Shown: positions 5,521 through 5,972 of the stretch, piece by piece
Position numbering within the stretch: position 1 is the stretch's first letter
How the letters are laid out: the number at the start of each line of letters is the position of its first letter
Assembly (NCBI GenBank): GCA_003524365.1
Contig: DQHS01000185.1
Coordinates: 1-5,972, forward strand
DNA length: 5,972 bases
From: Cellvibrio sp.
GTDB lineage: Bacteria; Pseudomonadota; Gammaproteobacteria; Pseudomonadales; Cellvibrionaceae
Reading direction: 5' to 3'
Made by a program: the position numbers and the translations under genes
The notes under the pieces: model-generated
What the model saw: only the letters and a program-made list of their open reading frames with translations
The model's database searches: none
What the model was told of the DNA's origin: nothing

Positions 5521-5972
5521 ATGATCAAATTAAATAACATCCATAAATACTACCACTCCGGCGAGCAGCCGCTGCATGTGCTCAAGGGTATCGACCTGCA
5601 TATCCACGAAGGCGAATTGGTATCGATTATGGGTTCCTCGGGTTCGGGTAAATCCACCCTGCTGAATATTCTCGGTATTTTAGATACACACGATAAAGGT
5701 GATTATTTTCTCGCTGGGCGTGAAGTTAAAAATCTGAAAGAAAAAACCGCCGCAAAAATGCGTAATGAATTATTGGGTTTTGTATTTCAGTCATTCAATT
5801 TATTGCCGTTTAAAAATGCCACCGAAAATGTAGCACTGCCGCTTTATTACCAAGGCGTTGGCCGCAAAGAGCGCAATTACCGCGCGGATCAATATTTGGA
5901 AATGGTTGGCCTGTCTAATCGCGCCAAACATATGCCCAATGAATTGTCGGGCGGACAAAAACAGCGTGTCGC
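5521..5972 (+). CDS. ABC transporter ATP-binding protein (MacB/LolD type), 3' end missing
   Basis: Nucleotide-binding subunit that would power the two permeases upstream. The first 150 codons are visible; family members of this type are usually about 220-250 aa, so the Walker B, D-loop and H-loop lie beyond the right edge. It begins MIKLNNIHKYYHSGEQPLHV. Visible motifs are Walker A GSSGSGKS (38-45), the Q-loop FVFQSFNLLP (87-96, Gln90), and the ABC signature ELSGGQKQRV (141-150). The spacing and the VLKGIDLHIHEGELVSIMG lead-in are typical of the MacB/LolD/FtsE group. The ATG at 5521 has GGAAG 5 nt upstream. Sequence past this point could show a fused permease domain (full MacB), but two stand-alone permeases just upstream make a stand-alone ATPase more likely. 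Confidence 0.93.
   Translation, partial: MIKLNNIHKYYHSGEQPLHVLKGIDLHIHEGELVSIMGSSGSGKSTLLNILGILDTHDKGDYFLAGREVKNLKEKTAAKMRNELLGFVFQSFNLLPFKNATENVALPLYYQGVGRKERNYRADQYLEMVGLSNRAKHMPNELSGGQKQRV

Overview
The window comes from a Gram-negative bacterium, most likely a gammaproteobacterium. The urease proteins resemble, from memory, those of Klebsiella and Pseudomonas relatives. GC content is close to balanced. A Cellvibrio-like organism is a guess that the sequence alone cannot prove. Two gene groups diverge from a shared 340-bp intergenic region. Both groups run off the window edges.

Left half, minus strand (read right to left): a urease operon in the order ureD - ureA - ureB - ureC. UreD is the accessory protein for nickel insertion. 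UreA, UreB and UreC are the gamma, beta and alpha subunits of the enzyme that hydrolyses urea to ammonia and carbamate. ureC is cut by the left edge after about 279 residues, just after the last of its first six active-site ligands. ureA, ureB and ureC are tightly packed, whereas ureD and ureA are separated by 85 bp holding a tandem A/T-rich repeat of about 16 bp. Upstream of ureD there is a plausible sigma-54 promoter with an NtrC-like site about 60 bp further upstream. This suggests the operon responds to nitrogen limitation.

Right half, plus strand: two tandem paralogous ABC-transporter permeases of the MacB/FtsX type (416 and 419 aa), 11 bp apart. After a 237-bp A/T-rich gap with short phased repeats comes an ABC ATPase of the MacB/LolD type, cut by the right edge after its signature motif. 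Together they look like a split MacB-like transporter in which two different permeases pair on a separate ATPase dimer. The substrate cannot be read from the sequence, and no periplasmic adaptor or outer-membrane channel is visible in the window.

I see no RNA gene, mobile element or CRISPR array. No wholly new system stands out. The most useful observations are the candidate nitrogen-control region, the repeat in front of ureA, and the organisation of the uncharacterised transporter.
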